Part shown: piece by piece, positions 57,591-64,000 of the stretch | Layout of the letters: every line of letters begins with the position of its first letter | Position numbering within the stretch: position 1 is the first letter of the stretch | Assembly: GCF_900142475.1 (NCBI RefSeq) | Contig: NZ_FRAY01000003.1 | Span: forward strand, 520,730 to 584,729 | DNA from: Fibrobacter sp. UWH4 | GTDB taxonomy: Bacteria > Fibrobacterota > Fibrobacteria > Fibrobacterales > Fibrobacteraceae | DNA: 64,000 nt | Reading direction: 5' to 3' | The notes under the pieces: model-generated | The model's input: only the letters and a program-made list of their open reading frames with translations | The model's database searches: none | Told to the model about the DNA's origin: nothing | Made by a program: the position numbers and the translations under genes

Positions 57591-58547
57591 TTACAGAGCG
57601 GCTTCCGTAGATTCGGTCGTTGCGCTTGCTGTCGGTTCAGAAGCGCCATCGGTCGTCGACTTGCGGGAGGTCGGCTTGACCGGTTCGCGAACCACGGGCA
57701 CGCAACGTTCCACAGGTTCACCGGCAGACTTCTTGTCTTCTTTTTCCAAGATTTCTTGCAACATTTCGGCAGCCTGTTCGAACTCAGGCGACTTTTCGCA
57801 GGACTTGGTCGAAAGAATCTTCTGCAGGTACTGCTTCTGCATGTCAATGTCGCATTCTTCACCATAAAGGCTCGAAAGCTTGAACAAGGCGGGGCAAGTC
57901 TTCTGGCCGTCGGGGAAGGCTTCCGACATGCGAGCAAAGACCTTTTTCGCCTTGTCCACCTGGTTCACATCGATCAGGCAGAGAGCCATCCAATAAAGCG
58001 AATTCTCGGCGAGTTCGCCCTCTTTCATCTGTTCATAGACCTGCTTTAAACCGTTATAGGCAAGCTTGAATTCGCCACGATGATAATCGGAACGCGCCGT
58101 ATTGAACATGGCCTCGGCTTCCACGAGCTTTTCAGCCTCATGTTCCAGACTATCCATCGAAACCGGAGCCGGAGCACCACTCACCACGACCTTCTTCGCC
58201 AGAATCTTGTCAGACTTTCCAAGAAGCATATCGAGACGGTAGATGATCTCTTCCTGCCTAGAATCGTTGCGTTCGGACTCGTCGGAGACACGGCGCGAAA
58301 GCATCGTGATTTCAGCCTGCATACGTTTCTGTGCAAGCGCCGACGCATCGAGCAAAGCCTTGGTCGAATCAAGTTCGGCACGCAGCGAATCGTTCTGTGC
58401 AGACAGACTCTGCACCGCGGAATCCAGGCTCGTCTGGACTTCCGCACCGACCGCCTTCATTTCCTTGGTACGGAGCACAGTCATCTGGCTGCACCCAATC
58501 AAGACCATAGCGGCAAAACCCGCAGTAAGTAGTTTCAAGTTAGTCAT
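57591..58547 (-). CDS. CpoB/YbgF-like Tol-Pal-associated lipoprotein
   Basis: A 318-residue protein with a lipoprotein signal (MTNLKLLTAGFAAMVLIGCSQ; lipobox LIGC). Residues about 30-115 form a coiled coil (SLSAQNDSLRAELDSTKALL, RRVSDESERNDSRQEEI), and about 135-265 contain tetratricopeptide-like helices (AMFNTARSDYHRGEFKLAYN, ENSLYWMALCLI). The plan and its place at the end of the Tol-Pal genes fit CpoB (YbgF), which couples cell-wall synthesis to outer-membrane constriction. E. coli CpoB is soluble, whereas this one appears lipid-anchored. The tail (270-318) is Pro/Ser/Thr-rich. A 100-bp repeat block separates it from pal. Confidence 0.75.
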   Translation of the reverse strand: MTNLKLLTAGFAAMVLIGCSQMTVLRTKEMKAVGAEVQTSLDSAVQSLSAQNDSLRAELDSTKALLDASALAQKRMQAEITMLSRRVSDESERNDSRQEEIIYRLDMLLGKSDKILAKKVVVSGAPAPVSMDSLEHEAEKLVEAEAMFNTARSDYHRGEFKLAYNGLKQVYEQMKEGELAENSLYWMALCLIDVNQVDKAKKVFARMSEAFPDGQKTCPALFKLSSLYGEECDIDMQKQYLQKILSTKSCEKSPEFEQAAEMLQEILEKEDKKSAGEPVERCVPVVREPVKPTSRKSTTDGASEPTASATTESTEAAL

Positions 58548-58565
58548 GTGCTTTATTCAATTATG

Positions 58566-58662
58566 AATTCGGAATTCAGAATTCAGAGTTAATATCATTC
58601 TGAAATCCGGATTCTGAATTTAAAGTTTTTAATTCCGAAATCCGAATTCTGAAATCTGAATT
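58566..58662. repeat. Large 7-bp repeat block between pal and the cpoB-like gene
   Basis: Direct units (ATTCGGA, ATTCAGA, ATTCAGA) start at about 58566; inverted units (TGAAATC, CGGATTC, CGAAATC, CGAATTC, TGAAATC) fill the rest up to the pal stop. The block can fold into a long imperfect hairpin and fills the spacer. Confidence 0.85.
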
Positions 58663-59257
58663 ATTCCTTGATGTTCACGCGGAAGTTGGCGCGACGGTTC
58701 TGGGAGTAGGCTTCTTCGGTTGCACCTTCAACCTTCGGAGCTTCCTTACCGTAGCTGACCGATTCCATGCGCTTGGCGTCAATGCCGTAAGCAACGAGGA
58801 ATTCCTTCACCTTCATGGCACGCTTTGCACCGAGAGTGAAGTTGTAATCTTCGGTACCACGAGCATCCGTATGACCTTCAATCGTAATCGTGAAGCGTTC
58901 TTCCTTGATCAGGAGCTCGCCCACCTGAGCCAAGAGTTCCTTGGCCTTTTCGGTGAGTTCGGAGCGGTCAAAGTCAAAGTACACATCTTCGCTCATGATC
59001 TGGTTGATGAGAGCTTCGAGGCGAGCGCGTTCCGCTTCCAGACGGGCGCGTTCAGCAGCCAGGCGTTCTGCTTCGAGGCGTGCCTGTTCTGCAGCAAGAG
59101 AATCCGCATTCGGGGCAGCCTGTTCTACGGCAGGAGCCGCTTCGGCGGGAGCATTTTCAACCGTCGGTTCGGTTTTCGGCGGTTCCTTCTTCGCGCAAGC
59201 GACAAGGCAGATAGCAGCGGCAGAGGCCACCACGGCAAGTTTCACGAGGTTCTTCAT
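58661..59257 (-). CDS. pal: Peptidoglycan-associated lipoprotein
   Basis: Pal anchors the outer membrane to peptidoglycan and binds TolB. The 198-residue protein has a lipoprotein signal (lipobox LVAC), an Ala/Pro/Glu stretch, a charged coiled coil (residues about 52-85, AEQARLEAERLAAERARLEA and on) and an OmpA domain (about 92-198: VYFDFDRSELTEKAKELL, IEGHTDARGTEDYNFTLG, and a final NRRANFRVN with the diaminopimelate-binding Arg). The coiled coil before the OmpA domain is longer than in E. coli Pal and may extend its reach. AAGGAAGGTGA precedes the ATG, which overlaps tolB by 4 nt. Confidence 0.93.
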   Translation of the reverse strand: MKNLVKLAVVASAAAICLVACAKKEPPKTEPTVENAPAEAAPAVEQAAPNADSLAAEQARLEAERLAAERARLEAERARLEALINQIMSEDVYFDFDRSELTEKAKELLAQVGELLIKEERFTITIEGHTDARGTEDYNFTLGAKRAMKVKEFLVAYGIDAKRMESVSYGKEAPKVEGATEEAYSQNRRANFRVNIKE

Positions 59258-60561
59258 TTTTCACCTTCCTTTTTTTGTTGTTTAATATCATCATAGAAAA
59301 AAGACCACGTCGGCGAAGTATTCTCACCGGAATTGGTGATACGAGTAACATTCGAGCCGTCTTTTCTCATTATATAAATCTGGTAAGAGCCGCTACGGTT
59401 GCTCGCAAAGGCAATCAGCTTGCCGTCGGGCGACCAGGTAGGGTGTTCGTTGTTGCCAGCGTTGTTCGTCAGCTGCACGATATCGGAGCCGTCGAGGGCG
59501 CAGGTATAAATGTTCATGTGACCGTTATCCATCGAGGTGTAGGCAATACGGTCTCCTTCGGGCGACCAGGCTGCACGTTCATTGTAGCGTCCCATAAAGG
59601 TCACGCGACGCAAATCGGAGCCGTCCTTGCCCATCACGAAAATCTGCGGTCCACCGCCACGGTCACTGGTAAACATCACCTCGGATGCATACGGACTCCA
59701 AGCCGGGCTCGTCTGGTTCGACTTGAGATAGGCAAACTTTTTCGCCTTGCCCGTCGCCGGATTTCCGATATACAGATCCGTCTTGCCGTCTACCGTACTC
59801 GAGAAAAGAAGCTCACCCGTCTTCGGATTCACCGCTGGGCTGTAAGTCTGGTCCAGCTGCGGGAACACCGACTTTTCGGAGCCGCCGAACATCTTGGAAT
59901 AAAGCTTCGGACGGTGCGTCTTGAAATTCACATAATAGAGCCCCGCGTTGTCCTTCATCCACACGGGCATCATACTGATCGTCGTATCGCGCGTAATCTG
60001 GCTGCGATGGAAACCGTCGTAGTCCGACACCACCACCTGCTTGATTCCGTCAATCTTGGATACGTAAGCCAGCTTGGTAGAAGCCACACCGCGTTCACCC
60101 CACAGACGGTAGATAACCTCGTCAAAGAAGAGATGCATGGCGCGGCGAAGGTCCTTCTGCTCCACCGTATAGGTTTCACCGAGAAGCAAGTCCTTGGTCT
60201 GAGCCACATACAGGTAACATTCCAATTTGAGCTTGCCACCCACCGGAGTCACCTTGCCCGTCACATAATGCTTGGCGTGCGCCTTGCTGAATAGCGGCAG
60301 ATTGAACTTGTCCGAAGATACCACATCAAAACGTCCCGAAAGGTTCGCATCGCGGGTCACGATCTGGTGCGGCTTTTCCTCGATCCAGTCAATTGACTTG
60401 CTTTCGGCAAAGGGAACAACACCGATAGGCATCGTCTTGAACACCGATATGCCCACATCGACAGCAATCGTATCAATCGACGAATGCGATGTCACTGGCA
60501 ACAAGGCAACGGCAAAAGCGACCGTCGCCATGCGCACCATCATAGAGTTCATCAAATTCAT
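59254..60561 (-). CDS. tolB: Tol-Pal system protein TolB
   Basis: TolB is the periplasmic beta-propeller that links Pal and TolA. The 435-residue protein has a signal peptide (MMVRMATVAFAVALLPVTSHS), an N-terminal alpha/beta domain (residues about 25-150: MPIGVVPFAES and ITRDANLSGRFDVVS) and six propeller blades with WSPEGDRIAYTS, WSPDGKLIAFASNRSG and TSDRGGGPQIFVM repeats. Several Met codons lie at the N-terminus; 60561 is favoured by signal-peptide length. The stop overlaps pal by 4 nt. A 92-bp gap separates it from the TonB-like gene. Confidence 0.92.
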   Translation of the reverse strand: MNLMNSMMVRMATVAFAVALLPVTSHSSIDTIAVDVGISVFKTMPIGVVPFAESKSIDWIEEKPHQIVTRDANLSGRFDVVSSDKFNLPLFSKAHAKHYVTGKVTPVGGKLKLECYLYVAQTKDLLLGETYTVEQKDLRRAMHLFFDEVIYRLWGERGVASTKLAYVSKIDGIKQVVVSDYDGFHRSQITRDTTISMMPVWMKDNAGLYYVNFKTHRPKLYSKMFGGSEKSVFPQLDQTYSPAVNPKTGELLFSSTVDGKTDLYIGNPATGKAKKFAYLKSNQTSPAWSPYASEVMFTSDRGGGPQIFVMGKDGSDLRRVTFMGRYNERAAWSPEGDRIAYTSMDNGHMNIYTCALDGSDIVQLTNNAGNNEHPTWSPDGKLIAFASNRSGSYQIYIMRKDGSNVTRITNSGENTSPTWSFFYDDIKQQKKEGEK

Positions 60562-60683
60562 TTTCTTCTTCAAAAAAATCATCTTCAACATTCACAAAAG
60601 ATTGCTCAATCACCTTACGGATTTTCGCAACGGCCCTTTCTTCAATAATACAATATTTCCTTCTTATAACCCACTTTTTTATG

Positions 60684-61436
60684 TTAATTTGGTGTAAAAT
60701 TAAAGTGCAAAACGAGCGAAGGGGCCCTAAAATTCGGCGGAAGTTCAGGAACCTTGGAAATCTGCACGGCGCGCACCGACAAGTGGTCCCAGGTCTTGTT
60801 TCCGGAACTGCGCTTAAGCGTAATCGCCGTAATGCCGCCGAAACGGTCCACCGTGAACTGCACCGTCGTCTTCACGTCACGGCGCACGTTCAAGTTCGAA
60901 GGCGGATTGAAATTGCTCATAATAATTTGTTTCAAGCGTTCCAAATAAACTTGCATCAGCGGATCCATATCCACGGAACCCACCGGGTTAAGGCTCGGAG
61001 CCTCGACAGCCGTCGGCAAGTCCAAGTCGTCCACTTCAAAGTCATCCTGCGGTTCCGGCTCCGGTTCTGGTTCCGGCTGCGGCTCCTCTACCGGTTCCGG
61101 TTCAGGCGGTTTTTCTTCAACCTTCGGTTCGGGCGGCAGCTGCTTGTCTACCTTGGGTTTCGGTTCCACCTTGGGCTTAGGCTCTATCGGCTTGGGCTGT
61201 TCGGGCTTCGGTTCAACCGGCTTAGGCCTCGGCGGCTGCGGACGCGGCTTTACCTGGTTCACCTGCACCATCTCGAACACGGGAATCGGTTCCGGCTCGT
61301 GCTTGAAATTCACAAAATGGAACGCAACGCAAATACCCGCAATCAGCAAGTGGAACACCACCGCACAAACGATGATCTTCACCATCATTCCGTCATCGTC
61401 AGACGAAAAATACTGGATGTTTCTATCTGCGCTCAC
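60684..61436 (-). CDS. TonB/TolA-like energy transducer
   Basis: A 250-residue protein with one N-terminal membrane helix (about 18-40, VKIIVCAVVFHLLIAGICVAF), a long Pro/Lys/Glu region (about 50-140, KPRPQPPRPKPVEPKP and on) that can span the periplasm, and a C-terminal TonB-like domain (about 160-250: YLERLKQIIMSNFNPPSNLN and VQFTVDRFGGI). The Pro-Lys spacer is TonB-like, while the position between tolR and tolB is that of TolA, so TolA function is the better reading. The GTG start follows the tolR stop without a gap (TAG-GTG). Confidence 0.85.
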   Translation of the reverse strand: MSADRNIQYFSSDDDGMMVKIIVCAVVFHLLIAGICVAFHFVNFKHEPEPIPVFEMVQVNQVKPRPQPPRPKPVEPKPEQPKPIEPKPKVEPKPKVDKQLPPEPKVEEKPPEPEPVEEPQPEPEPEPEPQDDFEVDDLDLPTAVEAPSLNPVGSVDMDPLMQVYLERLKQIIMSNFNPPSNLNVRRDVKTTVQFTVDRFGGITAITLKRSSGNKTWDHLSVRAVQISKVPELPPNFRAPSLVLHFNFTPN

Positions 61437-61847
61437 CTAGTTCTTTCCCAGTTTTTCCTTGGGATTCATCGTCAGGAATCCGAGTTTCGTGACACCGAGC
61501 TTCTGCACCTGGGTCACCACCTTCATCACAAGACCGTAGTTCACCGACTCGTCGGCATTGATGACCACCGCCATCTCGCCATTCCAGAGCGACTTGAACA
61601 CGTTGTTGAAACTTCCGAAACCGACCATCATGTCGGCGATGTAGAGTTCCTCGTTCTTGGTGATGGAAACCTTCAAAAGTTTTTCCTGCTCCATGGTCGG
61701 GGCTTCCGCCTTGGGCAAGTCCACCTTGACCCCCTGGCTCATGAGAGGCGCAGAAATAATGAACACAATCAGAATCGCGAACACGATGTCGATCATGTTC
61801 GTGAGGTTCATCTCCTGCTTAAGTTCTTTTCCGCGACTGCGCTTCAC
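61437..61847 (-). CDS. tolR: TolR/ExbD-family protein
   Basis: A 136-residue protein with one N-terminal membrane helix (NMIDIVFAILIVFIISAPL) that carries the proton-path Asp in IDIVF, followed by a periplasmic domain (KVDLPKAEAPTMEQEKLLKV, VVINADESVNYGLVMKV). It works with TolQ to energise the TolA-like protein. The GTG start has AGGAGG 4 nt upstream, lying across the tolQ stop. The basic N-terminus (KRSRGKELKQEMNLTN) stays in the cytoplasm. Confidence 0.9.
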   Translation of the reverse strand: MKRSRGKELKQEMNLTNMIDIVFAILIVFIISAPLMSQGVKVDLPKAEAPTMEQEKLLKVSITKNEELYIADMMVGFGSFNNVFKSLWNGEMAVVINADESVNYGLVMKVVTQVQKLGVTKLGFLTMNPKEKLGKN

Positions 61848-61855
61848 TATGCCTC

Positions 61856-62548
61856 CTAGCCAGCCACTTCTTCGAGGGCGAGCAAGTCACCGCGCTTAAA
61901 GAGACTGAGCACCTGGGAGCCGAAGTTGAAGTACGAGATTTCGTTCTGACCGTTGCGGGAGGTAAAGTAGTTGTAACCGGCAGAAGCAGGGATAGCGACC
62001 ACGAGGCCCGCCACCGTCGTGATAAGCGCCATGGCGATACCCGGAGCGACCACGGTAAGGTCCGCCGAGCCGTGCTGACCGATCTGGAAGAACGCGACCA
62101 TGATTCCCCACACCGTACCCAGAAGTCCGAAGAACGGGGCAAGGTTAGAGCACGTGGCCAAGAAGCCGAGGTAGCGGTCTTCGGTCAGGCGCAAGCCTTC
62201 AATCGAACGCTGGATAGTATCTTCGAGGAGCGAGGCGCGGTGCTGGATGGAGTCGTAGCTCACGAAGTTACTGAACTTGGAGGCTTCCTTGAGCACTTCC
62301 GCCGTAAGGCTCTTAAGCGCGCTGTCGTCTGCGGTCTCGCAAAGCCCCTGCAGTTCCACGAACTGGCGCACGTCCACAAACTTGCGGAAGAAAATGACAT
62401 TCGCACGCTGATTTTTCGTGTTCACGATATACTTGACAATGATGATTCCCCAGGAACCGAGCGACATAACCGCCAAAATGCCCAAAATCACAAGCGTCGC
62501 GACATCGGACTGCGTAAGCATCTGGAGTAAAGGAACCGAATTGTTCAA
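61856..62548 (-). CDS. tolQ: TolQ/ExbB-family proton channel protein
   Basis: A 230-residue protein with three membrane helices: about 13-33 (TLVILGILAVMSLGSWGIII), about 128-150 and about 165-190, the latter two with FFGLLGTVWGIMVAFFQI and MALITTVAGLVVAIPA, the MotA/TolQ/ExbB signature. With TolR it forms the proton-driven motor of the Tol system. The start is TTG at 62548, chosen because a perfect GGAGGTGAT ribosome site ends just before it; an ATG at 62665 would add a long foreign-looking leader. First gene of the operon tolQ-tolR-tolA-tolB-pal-cpoB. Confidence 0.9.
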   Translation of the reverse strand: MNNSVPLLQMLTQSDVATLVILGILAVMSLGSWGIIIVKYIVNTKNQRANVIFFRKFVDVRQFVELQGLCETADDSALKSLTAEVLKEASKFSNFVSYDSIQHRASLLEDTIQRSIEGLRLTEDRYLGFLATCSNLAPFFGLLGTVWGIMVAFFQIGQHGSADLTVVAPGIAMALITTVAGLVVAIPASAGYNYFTSRNGQNEISYFNFGSQVLSLFKRGDLLALEEVAG

Positions 62549-62805
62549 AATCACCTCCCGTAAGCCGGAAAAACGTAACTTATTGTTCGACAACAATATA
62601 GCAAAAAGGCGGTGAGCAAGAGATATAGCGCACCGTAAAATATGAAAGATAATTGTAAGAAGCAACCATTTAACGATTTTTCATTGTAAAAAGAAATAAA
62701 TTTTGGGAAAATACGGCGCCCAGTTGCCGAAAGAAACGTGTATAATATAGATAGAGAAAAAATCCCTGTTCGCGAATGCCGACGCGTTTCGGTTATGAAG
62801 TGAAA
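62549..62805. other. Divergent spacer between tolQ and the Rpn gene
   Basis: The minus strand carries GCTATATTGTTGTCG (62585-62600), a likely promoter element for the tol operon. The plus strand carries TGTATAATATAG (about 62738-62749) for the nuclease gene. The rest is AT-rich with no open frame I can support. Confidence 0.4.
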
Positions 62806-63765
62806 ATGACCAAGAAAAGGAAGATTCTCCGTCGTAAGCACGACCCCTTCTTTCGTTACATTTATGCGATTCCTGCGAATACCCGCAGCCTCTTGCGGCT
62901 TGCAAAGCGAAAAAATCCGGAGCTCCGCAAGATGCTCTCTACGGTTGACATGGACTCCCTGGAGTTGATTCCGGGCAGTTTTAGCAATGTGAAGGAATGG
63001 GGTGAATCGGACCTCGCCTTCAAGGCCCGCATCAAGGGCGGCCCTGAAATTTTCGTGGGCATCCTGCTGGAACACAAGTCTTACCTCAAGAAGGATGTCC
63101 TTTCGCAGATTTACCGCTATACCTTCGAGGTGATGCAGAACAAGGGGGCGACGGACTTCGGCTGGCTCCCGACGAAGGCCATCATTATCTATAATGGCCG
63201 GAGCGACTGGGACCCGATGGCGGAGTTCCGTACAAAGTATCGGGGCCAGTTCAACGGCCGCGAGCTGCCGTTCGAATGTGTCCTTGTGAACCTTGCGGAC
63301 ATTCCCGATGAAGCCTGCCTTAGGGAGCCAAATGTAGAGGCTGCTGTCGGCGCGCTTGTGATGAAACACGCTTTTGACGCAGATGGTCTCAGGAGCGTTG
63401 TGGGCGGATTGACGAAAATGCTTTCTCGGCTGGAAAATGGCGCAAGGGCTACCCTTGCGGAAAAAATTGTTGTATATTTAGGAGAGTACCTTGATGAAGA
63501 AGTCGTGGAGGAATTGCGTATGCGTATGAGTATCGGACAGGCCCTGGGGATCAAGACCGCGGGAGACCGTTTGCGTGCCGCAGAACGCGCCGCAGACCGC
63601 CGTGGACGGAAGCGCGGCTTGGCGCAGGGCCTTGAACAGGGCGTCAAGCAGGGCGCTGAAAAAGAACGAGAACGGAATGAAGCTCTCAACCTAAGAAGAG
63701 TGAAATTTCTCCGTTCGCAGAACGTGCCGGACAGCGTAATCTCGGCGATGCTTGCGATTAAGTAA
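62806..63765 (+). CDS. Rpn/YhgA-like PD-(D/E)XK nuclease family protein
   Basis: A 319-residue protein of the recombination-promoting nuclease (Rpn, also 'transposase_31') family. HDPFFRYIYAIP starts the conserved region, SDLAFKARIKGGPEIFVGIL followed by LEHKSY supplies the D...E-x-K nuclease core (residues about 70-100), and YRYTFEVM follows as usual. The C-terminus (260-319) has Arg- and Gly/Gln-rich repeats (KRGLAQGLEQGVKQGAEKER), typical of the family's short variable tail. Members promote RecA-independent recombination in E. coli or act in phage defence; the role here is unknown. It is a single gene with its own terminator, and no inverted repeats flank it. Confidence 0.85.
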   Translation: MTKKRKILRRKHDPFFRYIYAIPANTRSLLRLAKRKNPELRKMLSTVDMDSLELIPGSFSNVKEWGESDLAFKARIKGGPEIFVGILLEHKSYLKKDVLSQIYRYTFEVMQNKGATDFGWLPTKAIIIYNGRSDWDPMAEFRTKYRGQFNGRELPFECVLVNLADIPDEACLREPNVEAAVGALVMKHAFDADGLRSVVGGLTKMLSRLENGARATLAEKIVVYLGEYLDEEVVEELRMRMSIGQALGIKTAGDRLRAAERAADRRGRKRGLAQGLEQGVKQGAEKERERNEALNLRRVKFLRSQNVPDSVISAMLAIK

Positions 63766-63785
63766 TTATCCCCCCAAGAATTCTA

Positions 63786-63815
63786 AAAGAGCCGATTCAT
63801 GGAAATCGGCTCTTT
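63786..63815. terminator. Terminator behind the Rpn gene
   Basis: AAAGAGCCGATT-TCATGGA-AATCGGCTCTTT (about 12-bp stem) followed by GTATATTTG; works for either strand. Confidence 0.85.
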
Positions 63816-63875
63816 GTATATTTGCATGTTTATCGCAACAGACTTTTGAAGTTTACTCCGACGCTATTTTGCGAA

Positions 63876-64000
63876 TCACTTCACCTGGGCGCGAAGCGTC
63901 TGTACGCTACCGCCAGAAACCACCTTCACCAGATACAAGCCGCGGTTCATGGGGGCCAGCGACACGGAATGGGTTCCGGCGGAATGGCCGCGGTACTGCT
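63876..64000 (-). CDS. 3' end of a secreted protein gene with C-terminal sorting-like domain
   Basis: The minus strand enters the window with an open frame and stops at 63876. The visible 40 residues (QYRGHSAGTHSVSLAPMNRG, LYLVKVVSGGSVQTLRAQVK) match the last strands of the type IX-like C-terminal sorting domain (G-x-Y-x-V-K-V pattern) found on many Fibrobacter secreted enzymes. The rest of the protein lies outside the window, so its catalytic type is unknown. Confidence 0.65.
   Translation of the reverse strand, partial: QYRGHSAGTHSVSLAPMNRGLYLVKVVSGGSVQTLRAQVK

Noticed and set aside
62806..63765. Active transposon because of the 'transposase' name of the family
   Set aside because: Rpn proteins are nucleases without terminal repeats, and none is seen here.
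1..64000. tRNA, rRNA or riboswitch genes
   Set aside because: I looked through spacers for cloverleaf ends, T-loop sequence and known leader motifs and saw none. A covariance-model scan would settle this.

Overview
The window looks like a chromosomal segment of a Fibrobacter species (Fibrobacterota, anaerobic gut fibre degraders). The main clues are two lipoproteins with the Fibrobacter 'major paralogous' (FISUMP, TIGR02145) domain, a regulator of the Fibrobacter paralogous family TIGR02147, lipoproteins with Ser-rich linkers behind the lipobox, a Gram-negative envelope gene set (lpxC, lpxD, fabZ, Tol-Pal, Omp85-like barrel), and promoter motifs of the Bacteroidetes type (TATATTTG/TATCTTTG). 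The species cannot be fixed from the sequence alone.

Layout. 1-8.5 kb: a 5'-truncated FAD oxidoreductase, an RluA-type pseudouridine synthase, acetolactate decarboxylase, pheT, a small unknown gene and dnaX. 8.5-19.2 kb: an amidohydrolase (MtaD-like), a cyclic-nucleotide-binding/GGDEF cyclase, hisD, a 1.28-kb AT-rich insertion flanked by a 58-bp repeat of the hisD start, cimA, a BY-kinase polysaccharide co-polymerase, adk and a PurO-type IMP cyclohydrolase. 19.2-22.6 kb: two lipoprotein genes and a TIGR02147 regulator under a shared palindromic promoter box. 22.6-30.7 kb: gatB, purB, an Omp85-like barrel, and a divergent RND exporter followed by an aspartate aminotransferase. 30.8-35.5 kb: an operon of an FHA-ABC transporter fusion, a membrane Ser/Thr kinase, a YraN protein and a YciO-like protein. 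35.5-44 kb: a FISUMP lipoprotein, the operon diacylglycerol kinase-lpxD-lpxC-fabZ, gamma carbonic anhydrase, aldehyde dehydrogenase and thiH. 44-57.5 kb: rpsO-pnp, an HD-GYP protein, a large FISUMP lipoprotein, ispG (long form), serA, glgB and murA. 57.5-62.6 kb: a complete Tol-Pal set (tolQ, tolR, tolA/tonB-like, tolB, pal, cpoB-like) on the minus strand. The end holds an Rpn-type nuclease and the 3' end of a secreted protein gene.

The most unusual theme is repeats. Several families of short degenerate tandem repeats with a strict 7-bp period, usually about four units (28 bp), fill many spacers, together with REP-like elements. The same elements sit in frame inside coding sequences: the FAD enzyme (four 36-bp units), the RluA linker (three different elements in 140 bp), LpxC and the PNPase tail. 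They also seem to have replaced the start of a small membrane-protein gene. Other points are a 10-A slippery tract in dnaX with stops in both shifted frames, a 1.28-kb insertion that duplicated the first codons of hisD, a shared operator-like box in front of two lipoprotein operons, and several promoters only 5 nt from the start codon, which suggests leaderless mRNAs.

No rRNA, tRNA, CRISPR array or recognisable insertion sequence was seen. All functional calls rest on motif recognition by eye; no database search was run.
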